DNA of 64,000 nucleotides, from the NCBI GenBank assembly GCA_002224055.1, contig AZLU01000158.1:33871-97870 (forward strand). Reading direction: 5' to 3'. Below the pieces are notes generated by a model. The model made no database searches. It saw only the letters and a list, made by a program, of their open reading frames with translations, and was not told the origin of the DNA. The stretch's first letter is position 1. Every line of letters begins with the position of its first letter. This document shows positions 34,414 to 47,258 of the stretch, one piece after another. The stretch is from Pezizomycotina sp. ARF18 (taxonomy: Eukaryota > Ascomycota). The position numbers and the translations under genes are program-made.

Positions 34414-37400
34414 TTCAACGCAATGCATTTTCATTTGGTGGATCCTCTGATAGTAGATGTATTTCTTACTGGAAACTCGGCATAAAGGCTGGCACGTTTG
34501 AATTTCTAGTATACCCAACAGGATAGGCATACATAGTTGAGTTCATGTATATTACAAAAGTTCTGGAATGCGTAATTATTACCTTTATGGCTTTCATTCC
34601 GCAAGGCTACCGCTGATGCTCGCCGGATTTTGTCTTGTTTTATTTCGTATTTTTCTTTTCTATTTTTTCCCTATAATTTCAGCGCCAAACAAAAATCAAA
34701 AATAAAATCGAAAAATATAAATTAAATGACACATGCGCAACCCACTCAATCCTACATATTTTGACATCACGATCTTCCCTCAGTCAGTCTTCACTCCACT
34801 CATTATCCACGTCCAGAAAACGACTTCTTCAGATAACAAAAGTGACATCTCGAAATGTCACCACAAGCCGAATGATCTAGCTCCTGATCAAAACGAGAAA
34901 ACCGGCATGCGCACGGTCGTTGATATTCGTCTTCGTGGCCAGTACGATCAGTCCAACCGTAACTTTGAGTCACCACTTGAGGCTCTTCGAGAAGCGCCGC
35001 ATTGAGGTTCAGGATTCCGCTCACAGCTAGCCTCGTACGAGTTGTTTCGGATCTCTGTCCTTGCTATTTACATGGCGTCCCCTTGCTGGCCGGCGGAACC
35101 TTAGGCAGCGGAAGTGAGCTCCGAGCAAAAAGTTCCCCCAAAAAAAAACACAGAACTGGCATGATTGCTTAACCAAAGTTAGATGCTTCGCCGCTTCTCA
35201 GGGTCTTGGAACACGCGTTGAAGGGCTCGGCCATCCAAATCTGGATCGAGGTTTTTTTTTTTTTTATCACTAACCACTTTTTGCTTCTTTGTTTATTGAT
35301 CTAGATCCCCCTTGTTGATAACTGCGATAACTAGGAGCACCAATCACCTTATAAGCTCAAGGATTCGAATATCAAGGACAGGTTGTTTTTCTCACGAGTC
35401 AGGAAAGATCTTGGAAGTTGTCAAGAAGCTCGGATAAGCTGCATGCAGAGCTACCCCACTAGTCTCGATGCGAGGGTATGTATATAATGCATTTTTCCCT
35501 AGAGCTCTCTAACACTGCCGGCTTGAACTCTCATTCGCGGTCGGTTATTCGCTTATTATTCTCCACTGCCTTGGCACCGGTTTCTCGAGTGCGGCAGGGC
35601 AGGCGAAACCGCCGAGCTAGTCTTCGCTCAAGATGTCCCACTCTAGGCATGCACGAGCCACGAGTATGAGGTACTTTGATAAGAAGCTGCAGCTATAAGC
35701 CTATCAACTGGCCTTTCAACGTGCCTCGCGGAGCGTATACGGTCGAATGAGGACAGAAAGCTCCTCGGAGTTAAGACCTTGTGCATGATGAACACGAAAA
35801 AGAGAAAAAAAAAAAGGCGAAAGATGAACAAAAACACCTTTACGGAAATCGGAAAAGATGTCGTTTCCTGGCCTGTTCTGAATTACGCGAAATTGGAGGC
35901 TCAAAATAAAGTGACTCACGAAAGAGAGGATCGGCCATGGCTGGTTCGTCGCTGCGACCTGCTGCGACTTGCCTCGCTTATGCAAAAATCGCCGTTCCAG
36001 GGCGATCCTTCCCCGACAGCTTGCCCCCAAGCAAGTCGCGACATTTTGACGATTAGGCGGTTAGAAGCCACTCTATCCAGAATCATCGATCTGTTTATCA
36101 AAAGAGGACGCGTGACGCTCCACGTGTGTTACGTAGCTTCATCGGGAAGCTCTCATAGCTTGTACACAACTTGGATAGGCAGTCTTTGCCTAGCTTTTAG
36201 GAGCTTCATGGAGCTCAACGCGTACCAAGCAGCTGTTGAGTCAAGAGCTTGTCCAAACTAAGCCAAGAAGAAACTTTAGAATACAACTTTTGTCCGAGCA
36301 TCATTTCGTATTCCATAAATACCCGAATGACGATTCCGAAACAAGAACAATTCGAATATGCATCAGAAATACGCCATATATGTGCGCCGATAGGCTCGTG
36401 CTCGAGCTTTAGTTAGCTTGCGCAAACATTTTGTGTTGTGGCTACAGCCTAAAGGTGAGCCTAGCTTACCACTACGTGAAATGATTTCCCCCCTGGTGTG
36501 ATCCAAAAACGAAACAAACAAAAAGCGGCTCTGTTTCATTCGTTAGCTCCACTACACGACACGCTCTCTACAGGGCTCGTTACCTGTGTGGCCCGCTTCT
36601 TGTATCTTGTACAACAATCTCTAGCCCCGCGGAAGGAAGGTACAAATGTGCATGGACGGCGATACTTTTCTAGAATGTATCTGCAAGGCGTTATAAACAA
36701 ACTTATTTCTAGGAAATGAGAAAAAGGCTTGGAATATCCCGCGGGAGGAAAACGTCGCGGGCGAATCTGGGTTAACTCCTTTTGCTCAGTGCAGGATTTC
36801 CTAGATATCTGTCAAAGAAGCGGTACCGGTAGTTGGACGCCCTTCTTTTTATACACGCCAATACCAGCATCCAATACCAGCATCCTCCTGATTTTGCAAG
36901 GCAAGTAGGTAAAATGAACCTCACCCTTTTTCATCTTATTCTTTTCACACTTACACTACAGGAAGCAACAGTCACATTCTTTCTCGCTCTCAGGACTTGC
37001 ATACCGAAGAAAAAAAGAAAAGAAAAAGCCGTGTTGTCATCCCTGGCTCTAGGTATTAGTCGTAGGCGGCGCCCTAGGCTAGCCAGTCACCGCGGGATTT
37101 CCTAGGGAAGGAAATTATCAAAGCGCCGCATGAGAGGGGTAACACCGTACTCTGCATCTTGTGCCCAATCGCATCTGATATACCCCCATCATCTGTTACT
37201 CTTGAACCTTGTTCCGAGGAATAGTGAAGAGGATTCGGGTCCGCAAATGAATAATATTATATTAAAGTTTTTGTCGTCAGTTCAAAGACGAATCAGTCAT
37301 ATAGGAGGCAGGAGGTCTCATTCGGCTTCCAGGGAGCTCTTTTATTCGCCGGTGGAGCTGCATCATTGATTGCAGACTCTTCGGAAGTTCCCTCTTTAGA

Positions 37401-37569
37401 TAAGTCCTTAGTGGGAAGGGACGAGATATGTGGCAGCTCCTGTCTTATAAAAGGGCGACCTCCTCCCCTCTCTTCGACAAACAGTTCTTCCTTCCTTTTG
37501 TATCATCATCGTTTAACGTCTTCAAGACTTGTGTTTTTCCTATATACTATCAACCTCTGTTGGCGATCT

Positions 37570-37827
37570 ATGTCTATATATAGACGTCGATATCCATTCC
37601 TCGCCTCGCAATACCAGCTACTTCTGTTCGTCTTACTTCTTGCGTTTTTTCACTTCACAATTTTCGTCCTTGGCTTCGTTTTGCTCTTACTTCTTCCAGT
37701 TGTTTCGTCTTCATGGACCGCTTCAGTAGGGAGTGAGTGGACTCCGCCCCACACCCTTCTTGTAGAAGGTCGACTAGCCGTCGGAGTATACGGTGGCCCC
37801 CACGGATCTTTGACGCTCGAAATTTGA
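37570..37827 (+). CDS. Possible small membrane or secreted protein, 85 residues
   Basis: The ATG at 37570 follows a CT-rich leader (37440-37560) typical of fungal 5' UTRs. The frame opens MSIYRRRYPFLASQYQ, then a long hydrophobic segment (LLFVLLLAFFHFTIFVLGFVLLLLLPVV) that could be a membrane anchor or an over-long signal. A 35-residue polar tail ending SLTLEI follows. A GTGAGT after the stop could mark a missed intron. Low-complexity hydrophobic ORFs also arise by chance, so this is tentative. Confidence 0.25.
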   Translation: MSIYRRRYPFLASQYQLLLFVLLLAFFHFTIFVLGFVLLLLLPVVSSSWTASVGSEWTPPHTLLVEGRLAVGVYGGPHGSLTLEI

Positions 37828-38638
37828 AAACGAGACGCCAAGATACCGTGAGTGCCGCCGTATACATTGGCTGGCTAGTCGGACCGCAACATCAAAGACT
37901 AGCTTTCCCCCTCTCTTCATGTAGTTAATTTAGCCTTCCCGATATTCCGAAAGGAGCTCATATAAATGTGCGTTTCATTGGTTACCTCGATCATATTCTG
38001 ATATAAATATATCTGCCGATATGCATATGAGCGCTTTTTTTTTTGTTCTTATAATCATGAAGAAATATTTTTTTTTTTCTTATAACTGCATGCATATTGT
38101 CATGGATCTTTTGAGTTACTTCTGTCTACGTAGCTAGTCGTATTTGCTCGCCTGGGAAATAATGATATCTTGATATGCAGAGTTTCTGTGCTATTGACGG
38201 AGTTACGAAAGCGGATGTGGTCCTTTGCATGCTTTTGCCTTGCCTGAATTTCCGTTCTTCCTGCAATCCATCTATCATATACATCGCTAAATTTTAGCAT
38301 GCGACGTCTGTATTATACCATTCCGCTGATACTTACTAATATCGAATGTGGCAAGATATATCCAATAGTTTTCGACCAAAATAGTTGCTTCCGAACTGCA
38401 TCGGTATGCTGTATCCATGCTCATAAAGATTCACTCAGACGTTGATATCAGAGATACCATTCACGCTAAGGGAGTACGAGTTAGGCCACAGAGTATACGT
38501 CCAATATAGATACCAAGACGTCTGAATCCTTCTACCATCTTGCCATCCTGTAATATAAGAAATATTATTCGTCTATGGCTAATATTTACATTTCCCCTTT
38601 TCCATTCTTTGAATCCTTCTTTACTTTGACATTGAGGA

Positions 38639-38664
38639 AATAATAATAATAATAATAATAATAA
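38639..38664. repeat. (AAT)n microsatellite
   Basis: Eight units of AAT/TAA, perfect. Confidence 0.9.
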
Positions 38665-40915
38665 CGTAACGCTGGTGATTTAGTCGCAGAGGATCGCATC
38701 ATATGATATGAATCAAAATCCATGTTAGCGTTTAAAGCTTCTCCTGTCTTGAAACAAAACAGAACAAAAGCGAATAATTAGTATGAAATGCGGGAAAATA
38801 AAAATGTACTTGGTAATACCAGGAATCCACATCACGTAAGGACACGACTAAAAGTCCCTTTTTCCTAAGAAAGTAAAAACTTTTGGCAGTCTTGCTACTA
38901 GTCTCATCTCTGTTAGGGTTCGCTCAATGTAACTCTCGAGTTGTATCTACCGTCGTGGTCATATATCCCATCTCGCGCTCGCGGAGAGAGGTGATCTTGG
39001 GTGATTCTAACGTAAATATACATTCTCACCGGTATTTAGATACATATTGAAGACAGAATGATTGGTACTTAAGATGTATGGCGCTTCATTGACGTGTTTA
39101 TGAATGCGAAGTGGCTAGAAACGGGTGAAGCGGAGGACTATAATCTAGAATGACAGCCTGAAATACCTGAATGGAGGAGAATCAGTCATATATTACTGCT
39201 TTAGATGGTCTAAATCAGCTGTGGAGGAGTATTTTCCCGATCATGAGTGTGAGAAGAAAGTATTAGTCTCTCTCTACAAGTCATTATGACGCCTGTCGCT
39301 GTCCTTGAGGCCTAGGCACCGAAGTAGTAGATTTCGATAGGAAGAACAATATATAACGACTCAAGAGATTCAGAGAATGCTAGAATAGGTGTAGGTAATG
39401 CTATGATTCATTTGAGTGATGAAAATGGGATAACTTTTGGCGTTTATAGGGATACTGGTGGTGACTGGTTTTTTATGTTTTACCCCTCACGAGTGAAAAT
39501 CAAGGACGAGTGTATGAAAAAATAAAATATTGAATATTGATATATTTATACCTAGCAGGAACAATAGAAAACACCAAAACAGCACGACTACGCGCTTCAA
39601 AAATTATCAAACCCTTTCACTGTCTTTTCAGAGCATCAAATCTCATTTTAAAGGATCTTCTGATGGAAATTTTGAAAATATAGGCAATAGATTCGATCGT
39701 CAAAGCTCAGCATGGTGGTGAGAGGAAACGGTCGGATACCACACGGTCGCTTATTTACCAAGCGGGATGATCTGGTAGTGTCATGCTTCTTCAAGGATCG
39801 ATAATCTAGGTAAGGCCTCACGGATCTTCATCTTCCTCGTTCTATTACTCATGTTTATCATCAGGATAGCAACAAAATATCTGTTTAGCTCAGTATTCTC
39901 CGTTATCTCGTACTTTATTCTCCTCTTGTTAGTGCGGGTGTAGCAGAACAACTTCGTCGTACACTGAGCTAATCCTTTAGGAGAATGCGACTGTTTCCAT
40001 AGCTTCAACTCATTCACTCAAGTTCACCATTGCCAGAGAAGTTTACTGTATAGAATTAGTAATGCATCAAATGATATCGAACGCGTCCAGGATACGGTAT
40101 GAAGGATACTACAGGATGGGTGAACATTCCTCAAGACCCATAGACGAGAATCATCATCCTGATTCATCAAGGATAATGAAGTATACGTCTTCCTGGTATA
40201 TAAGAGCTAGTGAGCAATGCATAAGAATGAAGTTTCCTTAGGTATCATCGTATAGTTGGCTAAAAATATCGAGACGGTTTTGGGGAGAGACAAGAACTAA
40301 CTCACGATTTATTATCATAGGCAGATTTAGGAACTCTGATTTTTAACGGGATGCCAATACTCACCAGATCATCTTCTGCTCTGTACCCTCTCTAAATACT
40401 CCGATTTTTATCTAATCAAAGAGTCGTGAAGACGCTAAAAGGAACATAGCCAATTTAGAACGAGAACTTATAAGTCCAGGAGGAAACCAATAGACACTTT
40501 ATTACTAAACGGAGATCTCACTGTAATAAGATCAGATGCTCAGCCGGAGAACTGCAACACGAAGCAACTGACGTGAGTTCCAACCTACAGTCCAACGGAA
40601 GTGGTCATGACTGTTTATTGATTTTCCTTTTTCATTTTTCATCGGGACTAATGACTGTAAATTAGCTTGATGTGAGGACTGCTTTGAAGGTACCAAGAAA
40701 ACCTAGCCGCCTGGATCCCCAAATCTGCGAGATTATTTGTTAAGTTATAGGACGTTTTCGCATCGCTGGTTTGTACTTCGTCTGGGAAAGCCCTTCGCTG
40801 GTCTAGTGGTGGTCCACCCCCGCTGTATTGCCTGTTCCGATATGTCGCGCCATATTTTTGGCGTGGCCTGGTCAAGGCTCGGATGGTTCGAGGTGCACTC
40901 GAATCCCACCAACAT

Positions 40916-40942
40916 CTCTTTCTTTCTTTCTTTCTTTCTTTT
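40916..40942. repeat. (TTTC)n microsatellite
   Basis: About six units of CTTT, ending in a T-run. Confidence 0.9.
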
Positions 40943-42963
40943 TTGGTTTTGTTTGTGATCGGGCCACGGGCGGATACTCCGACAATAACGCCGGGCGGAC
41001 GTTTTTTGTACGTTCGAGGGTAGCTGATCTATAGGGAATTACTTCAGCGTACTTCCAGCTCCATCGAAATCGGTTTTTTTTTTTTTTCTAATGCTTACCG
41101 TCGCTCGCCTAAACCTTCTATACGTCTTTGCCCAAATCTTAACACTGAGCAGACGGAGAATAAGGGCACTTCGTCAACACATCGCTTCTGGTGGACAACA
41201 CGCGTACTTCTTAAAGGTCGAAGTCGTGGCCTTTTATTGAAAATAGAAGTCGATGCTTCAGAGAGACTTTGAGATGAGACGGATCGGATTAATGATTTAG
41301 ATTACCATAACATTCAGATCCAAAGCACCAAATACTCTACAATATTCTGGCCGTTTTTCGAAACCGTCGCCGATACCGTCAAACAGCTCCATCCGTAATG
41401 ATTCGAAGACGTGAAACCGAGGGTTTGGATCGCAGCGAGGCAGTCGAGGGCTTTAGAGTATGAGGCATTATTGAGAGAAAGTATACCAACCTGTCTTAAG
41501 TGCAGACGGAGTAAAGCCGCTGACAGCGGAGATACTGATCGCAGCCCTCATCTAGTCCGTACATGGGTATATTCACCTTGAGTAGCAAGAAATATAATCC
41601 AGGTCCGCCACCTGCCAGCTGAACCCGAATCTTCCCTCGGCCCCTCTTGATACTTTTTTTCTTTCTTTTACTAACCGCGTTACAACAATTGAGAATAGTC
41701 AATTTTATCAGATCGTTGCTACTCTTAGGTATTTCCTAAAGAAATATTTTCGATCTTCATCATAGACGACACCGTCAACTAAGTTTTTCTTTCACCTTTC
41801 CAATTCTCCATTCTTCCTTCTCTCTATATCGGAGGTGCCGAATCAATACCGACAGTAATCAATATTAACATTGCCACTCATTTACGACTCCAGTCTGCAA
41901 GCTACTCAATAAATCGCATTCACAAGGCTATTGTCCGGGTGAAGATAGGCTATACTTGGAATATGTAATGATTTAATCTCACCTCGACTTCACGGCAAAG
42001 CTTCATCTGGGAACTATCATATTAGCCTCTTTACGAGATTCGTAACCGGAACAATCATGGCTTCAACTTCAATCAAGACTCTTCTAGAGTTTGAATGGCG
42101 ATGATTATTAGGCCGAGTAGTTATTAGCTCTAACTAATTCTTCACCCATACCATGAGCAACGAATTGTCGGATAAAGACTCGATGTAATACGGAAACACG
42201 TTTCCGATCTTGAAGCGAACCTCTTTTAGACCATGAGAGCACCCTCCCATGATACGAGAAGTGTTTGTTATCCAGAAATAAATCTTCCTTGGAAGGGAAA
42301 TCTACTATTGTTCTGACTGGAAGCGAAGCGATGTTATCTTTGAGTATAGAGGACATTGCTCTAATACCAATATCGATAGAAGCACTAGGGCTGTATATCG
42401 AGCTAAAGACTCCACTACATCGGGAAGAATATTTGTTCTCCTGAGATTTGTTTTATGAGCTGTATAATCTTAACATGTACATAACGTTAGACCTTAAGGA
42501 CATTGATGCAATATATCTACCTGTTTGACAGTATTCTATTTGAAACACAATCGTTCCCCACACCTCCAAAACTAAAGTAATGGTTTGGATTAATGATAAC
42601 CGAGATACTATGCTTCAATTTAATTTACTCGTAATATACATCAATCTCTTAAGCAAAAAAATCCTATTAATGTAACCACGTACTCCTACTTCATCGCCCG
42701 GTCGTTGTTGTAATACAAAATAGCGACACGCTTTTATCAGCTCTATGCGCACGTGCAGTCAATTACCATTCAGATTCGCCTATTGTATTTTATTTATTTT
42801 CGCTAGCTCCAAAAACTCAAATAGCTCAACCTTCAACTTCCGAACCGCCAACCACCAAGCTCCTTTCCACCTACATCCATAGCCACCTCCAGACCTCCAC
42901 CGCCCAACCTCAAACTCTAACCCCTCAATCTCCCTCGATATACGAAAAACAAAAAAAAAAAAA

Positions 42964-43408
42964 ATGCGCGTTAAAATCAAGCAGTGGAACGCCGTAGCCT
43001 ACTGGCACTGGGACCTCCCCGAGGACGAAGTCTGCGCATCTGCCGCGTCCAGTTCGACGCACGTGTCCGAACTGCAGGTTTCCGGAGACGATTGCCCGCT
43101 TCGTACGTCCTCCTCCTCTTCCATCCCCTTCCTTCCTGTTCTGTCCTTGTTTCGTTGCTGTTTCTTTGCTGGTTATTGGGGAGTAGTTGTTTGTTTGATG
43201 TGAAACTAACGTTTATAACAGTGATGGGAAAATGCGCGCACTCATTTCATTTGGTAACCAACATCCACAATCACATCCCCCAATCTTCTTCCCCAATATC
43301 AAGGCATGCTAATTGCGTATTGTTCAGCACTGCCGTCGCCTGGATCAACACCGAAACCGCCCGCGGTCTGTGCCCGATTGCAGGCAGAAGTTCGAAGTCG
43401 CGCAGTAA
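42964..43408 (+). CDS. apc11: APC11: RING-H2 subunit of the anaphase-promoting complex, frameshifted
   Basis: Catalytic RING-H2 protein of the APC/C ubiquitin ligase, which recruits E2 and drives mitotic exit. The start at 42964 (MRVKIKQWNAVAYWHWDLPEDE) matches the family N-terminus exactly in position. The next residues VC.ICRVQFD..CPNCRFPGDDCPL are recovered only by switching frames twice (near 43033 and 43060), each switch fitting one missing G. Intron 1 runs from GTACGTCC (about 43103) to TATAACAG (about 43222). Exon 2 gives GKCAHSFHL, intron 2 runs to about 43346, and the last exon gives VAWINTETARGLCP..CRQKFEVAQ with a stop at 43406-43408. The zinc ligands (C/C, C/C, C-H, H/C, C/C) are all recognisable across the breaks. 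Normal length is about 85-105 residues, as here. Confidence 0.92.
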
Positions 43409-44743
43409 ATCAACACTCACCGACTGCTTTTTACTGCTCATTCCTAACCACCAATCCCCCTCCTATACTACTACCGAAACCACCTCTACCACCACTCTCG
43501 TCTACTACCGTTACTACCTCTACTCTCCCAACTCTGGGCGAACTCAATCCATGGCCCCCACTAACCACCTGTTACTTCTATCTCGCGGGTTGTGGAACTA
43601 GGAGCGACCCAACGCCTCGTTACCGATTATGCTGCCGAGGAGGAGCGCGAGGTTGACGGCGCAGTAACTATTCGGGGGAAATATTTTCTTCGTTTAAATA
43701 CTTTTTAATGATTTTATGACGGCGATGAATGGTTTGGCGTTTAGGGGGTTGCGTTGTACAACACATCATACACGGTTCTTTTATCGTTTCCTGTTTTACT
43801 ATTCGGACATGCCCGGGGGAAGATATGTATCATGAGCTACCCAAATGATCAAAAAAGGAAAAATCCTTTCAAACAACTTAGACTAAGAAATATAACTTTG
43901 TTCCTCCTAAGTCTATTTATGAAGAACCTAAAAGCGTTGAAACGGCAAGAAAGGCGTGCATGATATCTTTTTCTATGCATGGACAATCGAAAGTGCTTTA
44001 TGGAGTAGGAGCCAGTAAAGAAAGTTGAATAAAAACCTCATTTATATTACATCAATCATCCAGGAGTTTTAACCTTCTCATCTATACAAATGAGAAGATG
44101 AACATCCTGGAAAAAGTGAAAGCTCATCGCAGAGCTTCCATCAAGCATAGGGTGTCTGCTTGAATCTCAAGTATCTACATATAGTAAACAAAGGACTCCA
44201 TGTCCGGAGAGTGAATATATACTTGTAAAGTCGAGGCAGTATGTATAAACAGTATTTAAAAGGAAGAGAAATGTGTAAAGAAACGAGAAAGAAAAAAAGA
44301 AACATACGCCGCCACTCCTAAAGACTAATTGCAAATTGAAAGGTCGGGAAAAACGAAATTGAAAAAGGGAAGAAAAAGAAGTGAGATAACAAAACCAAAG
44401 ACTTAGGAATCAATAAAAGTACAAAGTGTATCATCAGGCTGTGTCCCCCTTTTTTCTTATGCAAATAAAATGTAACAATGCATTTTTCATAATCGTGTTT
44501 TGTATTGCAAGTGTCGTGATCGATGGAAAAGAAACCAGATTGAGTAGCGAGGCGTTTCATTATCAACTGGAGGAGTCCGTTAATCGCAATGCCAAGAAGG
44601 AAGAAAGTTTGTAGAAGTCGTCGTTTGTCGGGGTTCATGGGATTAAAAGAAAGGCAATAAATAGTCGGCTTTCGAAACTCCAGTGTAAACTCCAAGTAAA
44701 GAGTAATAATTCGTGACGAAAGTAACAGTTGCAATAATCCGGC
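43409..44743. other. Spacer between convergent APC11 and sirtuin genes
   Basis: 43409-43660 may be 3' UTR (stop-poor, Ser/Pro/Thr-rich frames that look like shadows). The rest is AT-rich with no supported gene. Confidence 0.45.
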
Positions 44744-47258
44744 TTAAGCAGCTAATGGCTTCACAGGAGAACCGAATGTCCTCCTGCGAGCTCTCGTCTT
44801 CGCACCAGGCTTATTCCACTCCTCCAATCGCTTCTCCTCTTTCGCACCGTGCCTAGTCTTAATAGACAACGGAGGGAGAGTGGCAGGGAGGGAATTACGG
44901 CTGGTCTTCTTCTTGATCGTCGGCTTCGGCGGCAGGCGCGTAAAATTAACAGGCGAGATAAGATCCGAGGCATTTCGAACGTGGTTGCACTTTTCGCCGA
45001 TCTTCGATACGGCAGTCGAAGGCCTGCTGCTCCGAGAATGCTGCTGGGTTCGACGGACTGGCGCATCTCCTCCTGCAACTGCCGCTGGTCGAGCGTAAGA
45101 CTACCGTTTCAGAAGAGTCATCCGAGACAGCCGACTTGCAACTCCTAGGGGTAGCGATCTTTTTCGGAGACGTGATCTGGACCTCAAAGTTATGAGCGGG
45201 TTTTGTAGGAGTCGTTGAGATGTTGTGGCGTGGGGAGTTGCTTATCAGTTCTGCTGGCTACTTCGACGTCGCTATCTGAGGAGAATTGGGGTTTAGGCGG
45301 AGGGAACGCTGCAGCGGATGATCCTGTTACGGGAAGCGGTACCCTCCTGGGTCCTGCTACCGATCCTGAAGCCGCGACTGTCGCGAGTGCGGGGGGTATT
45401 GTGAACGGAAAGCCTGCAGGAGTTTTGGTAGGCGACAAGTTGCCCTTGCGAGGGTCTGTGAAACAGGAGTTTTATCTCCGCAGGGAAGCCCATGGCCAGC
45501 CTCCTCGGAGTTAGATTGACGATTTGGAGGGGCTGTTTCCGTTTATTTCGGGTCGCGTCTCGCTTCCTTGGAGTCTGTGTTGTAGATGTATTTCCTTTTC
45601 GTGGTGTACCGTTCTTCGAGGCGAACAGAGCACCGAAAGCTCGTCATCAATGTCGACCCATTCCGATGTGCTCTTCTTGCTTGGTGTATCCGCACTTAAA
45701 GAGTCCTTCCGACTTGGATAGTTGGAACGGACACACACTGTAGAAACCTCCTCGGGGTCATGTTCGTCCCTATCTGAACAGAGTGGAGGAATTTCTTTTT
45801 CGGCGTTGGGGTGAGGAGATCCGTGGGAGGCTCGGTGAAGGAGGATGAGGGTGAACAATTTTTAGATTCGTCATAGATGACCACATTGCCGTTGCCCTGC
45901 AGTTTGATGACGAATATGAAGATGAGGGTCGTTGGCATCCAACCTCTGCCTTTTGCTTGGAGTCATGTACAGGTTCATCTCGTCAAGCAGACGACGCTTA
46001 GAAGTGCTTGGAGCAGAGACTGTCTGCAATGGAGATTTCTTAGGCGTGAGCAGGTGATGCGACCCATATCACTCTTGCTTCTTTGCGCAGCTGCCGGCAT
46101 GGATTACGGCGGTTCAGATCTTTGCCGGTCCGATTTCCTTATCATCCGAGTCGTTCCCGTTCATCGTCTTCCTCCTACCAGCCCTGCGCTGGGCCTTCTC
46201 CCAGATCTCCTTCCTGCGGACCTTCAAATCCCTGACCCATTCGTCGCAATCCATCTCAACGTGGTAATCGATTATGTTTCCCCAAACACTGTCAGGAGCA
46301 CGCACGTTGTTGATATATAAAACCTTCCGCCTTTGTCGTGAACCTTCGCCGCGAACGCTTTTACGATCCTTTTCAGCCCGACAACTTTCAGCGATGTCCC
46401 TATTACGACCATCAGGTCGGGATTCGCACGTGTGGCATCGTGGTGCGTCAGCTTCCCGATCAGCTCTCCCTTCGGATGCGTTCGTTGTAGAGGAGATGTT
46501 CGGCTCAGAGTTCCGACGGTAATCGATCGTTTACCAGCAGTCAGCCGGTCATTTGCTTTAGTTGAGCACTCCGGGCAATCTGGGGGTTCTCCCGAGATAA
46601 TATCTCTAGACGCTCAACCGTATAATCGACCAACAATCCGCACAGGGTACACCTCAGCTGCTCAAGGTCGCCGTGCAACTGTACCACTCGCAACCAATTT
46701 CCTTTCCAACGCGGTCTTTTCCTTTTCCACGTTTCCCTACCCTTTCGTGACGTCATGCACAAACCATCGCGGGATTCGAGGCCGTCAATGTTCTGCGTGT
46801 AGCACCGTAGCAGTCGTTCCGTATCGGCGAGGTTTTTGATGAATTTGTGTGTTGCAGTAGTATCGCCGATGCTGTTGACCTTCTGACGCAGTTCCGAGAG
46901 AAACGAAAAGAAAATGCTCGTCAAGTTCGGATCGGTGAATAATATCGAATCGAACAAATCCTTTCCTTTAACGAGGGTTGAGTAATTGGGATAGCGGGAT
47001 TTGACGAGATTATATAGACCGTTTTGTGAGCGAAAGTCCTTTAGCGATAAACAACTCTCGTTAGCTCGTACACCTTTAGTGATGTTCGTAGACCCTTGAC
47101 GGAATTTCTAGATCGTAGAGTAGTACTTACAGGTATACAGTATTCGTCGAGATACCGGCACCAGTTACGACGAGGATCTGATTCGAATTACAAATCAAAT
47201 CCGCGATCTCTTGCAGCTCCCTGTAATCGTGCCTCTCTATTGTTATTTGAGGAGCCAT
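44744..47258 (-). CDS. hst4: Sir2-family NAD-dependent deacetylase, Hst3/Hst4 type, frameshifted
   Basis: Start ATG at 47258 (MAPQITIERHDYRELQEIADL), inferred stop TAA at 44744-44746 after GSPVKPLAA. The catalytic domain shows VVTGAGIS, then (after a 92-nt intron at 47039-47130) DFRSQNGLYNLVK, the active-site region TQNIDGLE and the histidine motif VVQLHGDLEQLRC. Zinc ligands are CTLC (about 46640) and CPEC (about 46570, next frame), and GTSLKVVG ends the core. The GLY-NLVK wording after DFRS is typical of fungal Hst3/Hst4, which remove acetyl groups from histone H3 K56 and guard genome stability. A long disordered tail (about 46300-44750) is rich in SP/TP sites (TPKKS, SPTK) and basic clusters (SKRRLL, PSKRQRL) that look like nuclear localisation signals. 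Frame changes lie near 46770, 46580, 46500, 46290, 45950, 45720, 45480 and 45080. Confidence 0.85.

Larger units (their letters stand above)
34414..42963. other. 8.5-kb gene-poor region
   Basis: AT-rich DNA with only short frames; none matches a family I know. It includes a T-run (35253-35264), (AAT)n and (TTTC)n microsatellites and a small possible membrane ORF at 37570. I found no terminal repeats, transposase or reverse-transcriptase motifs, so if it derives from mobile DNA it is too decayed to name. Confidence 0.5.

Noticed and set aside
35716-36261. Overlapping frames on both strands of 104 and 160 codons
   Set aside because: No domain, no splice partners; frames on both strands are equally open, so neither is supported.
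40793-40912. tRNA-like stretch with TGGTCTAGTGG and CTCGAATCCCACC
   Set aside because: A- and B-box-like words are present but about 90 nt apart, with no consistent anticodon arm or acceptor pairing; two local hairpins explain the appearance.
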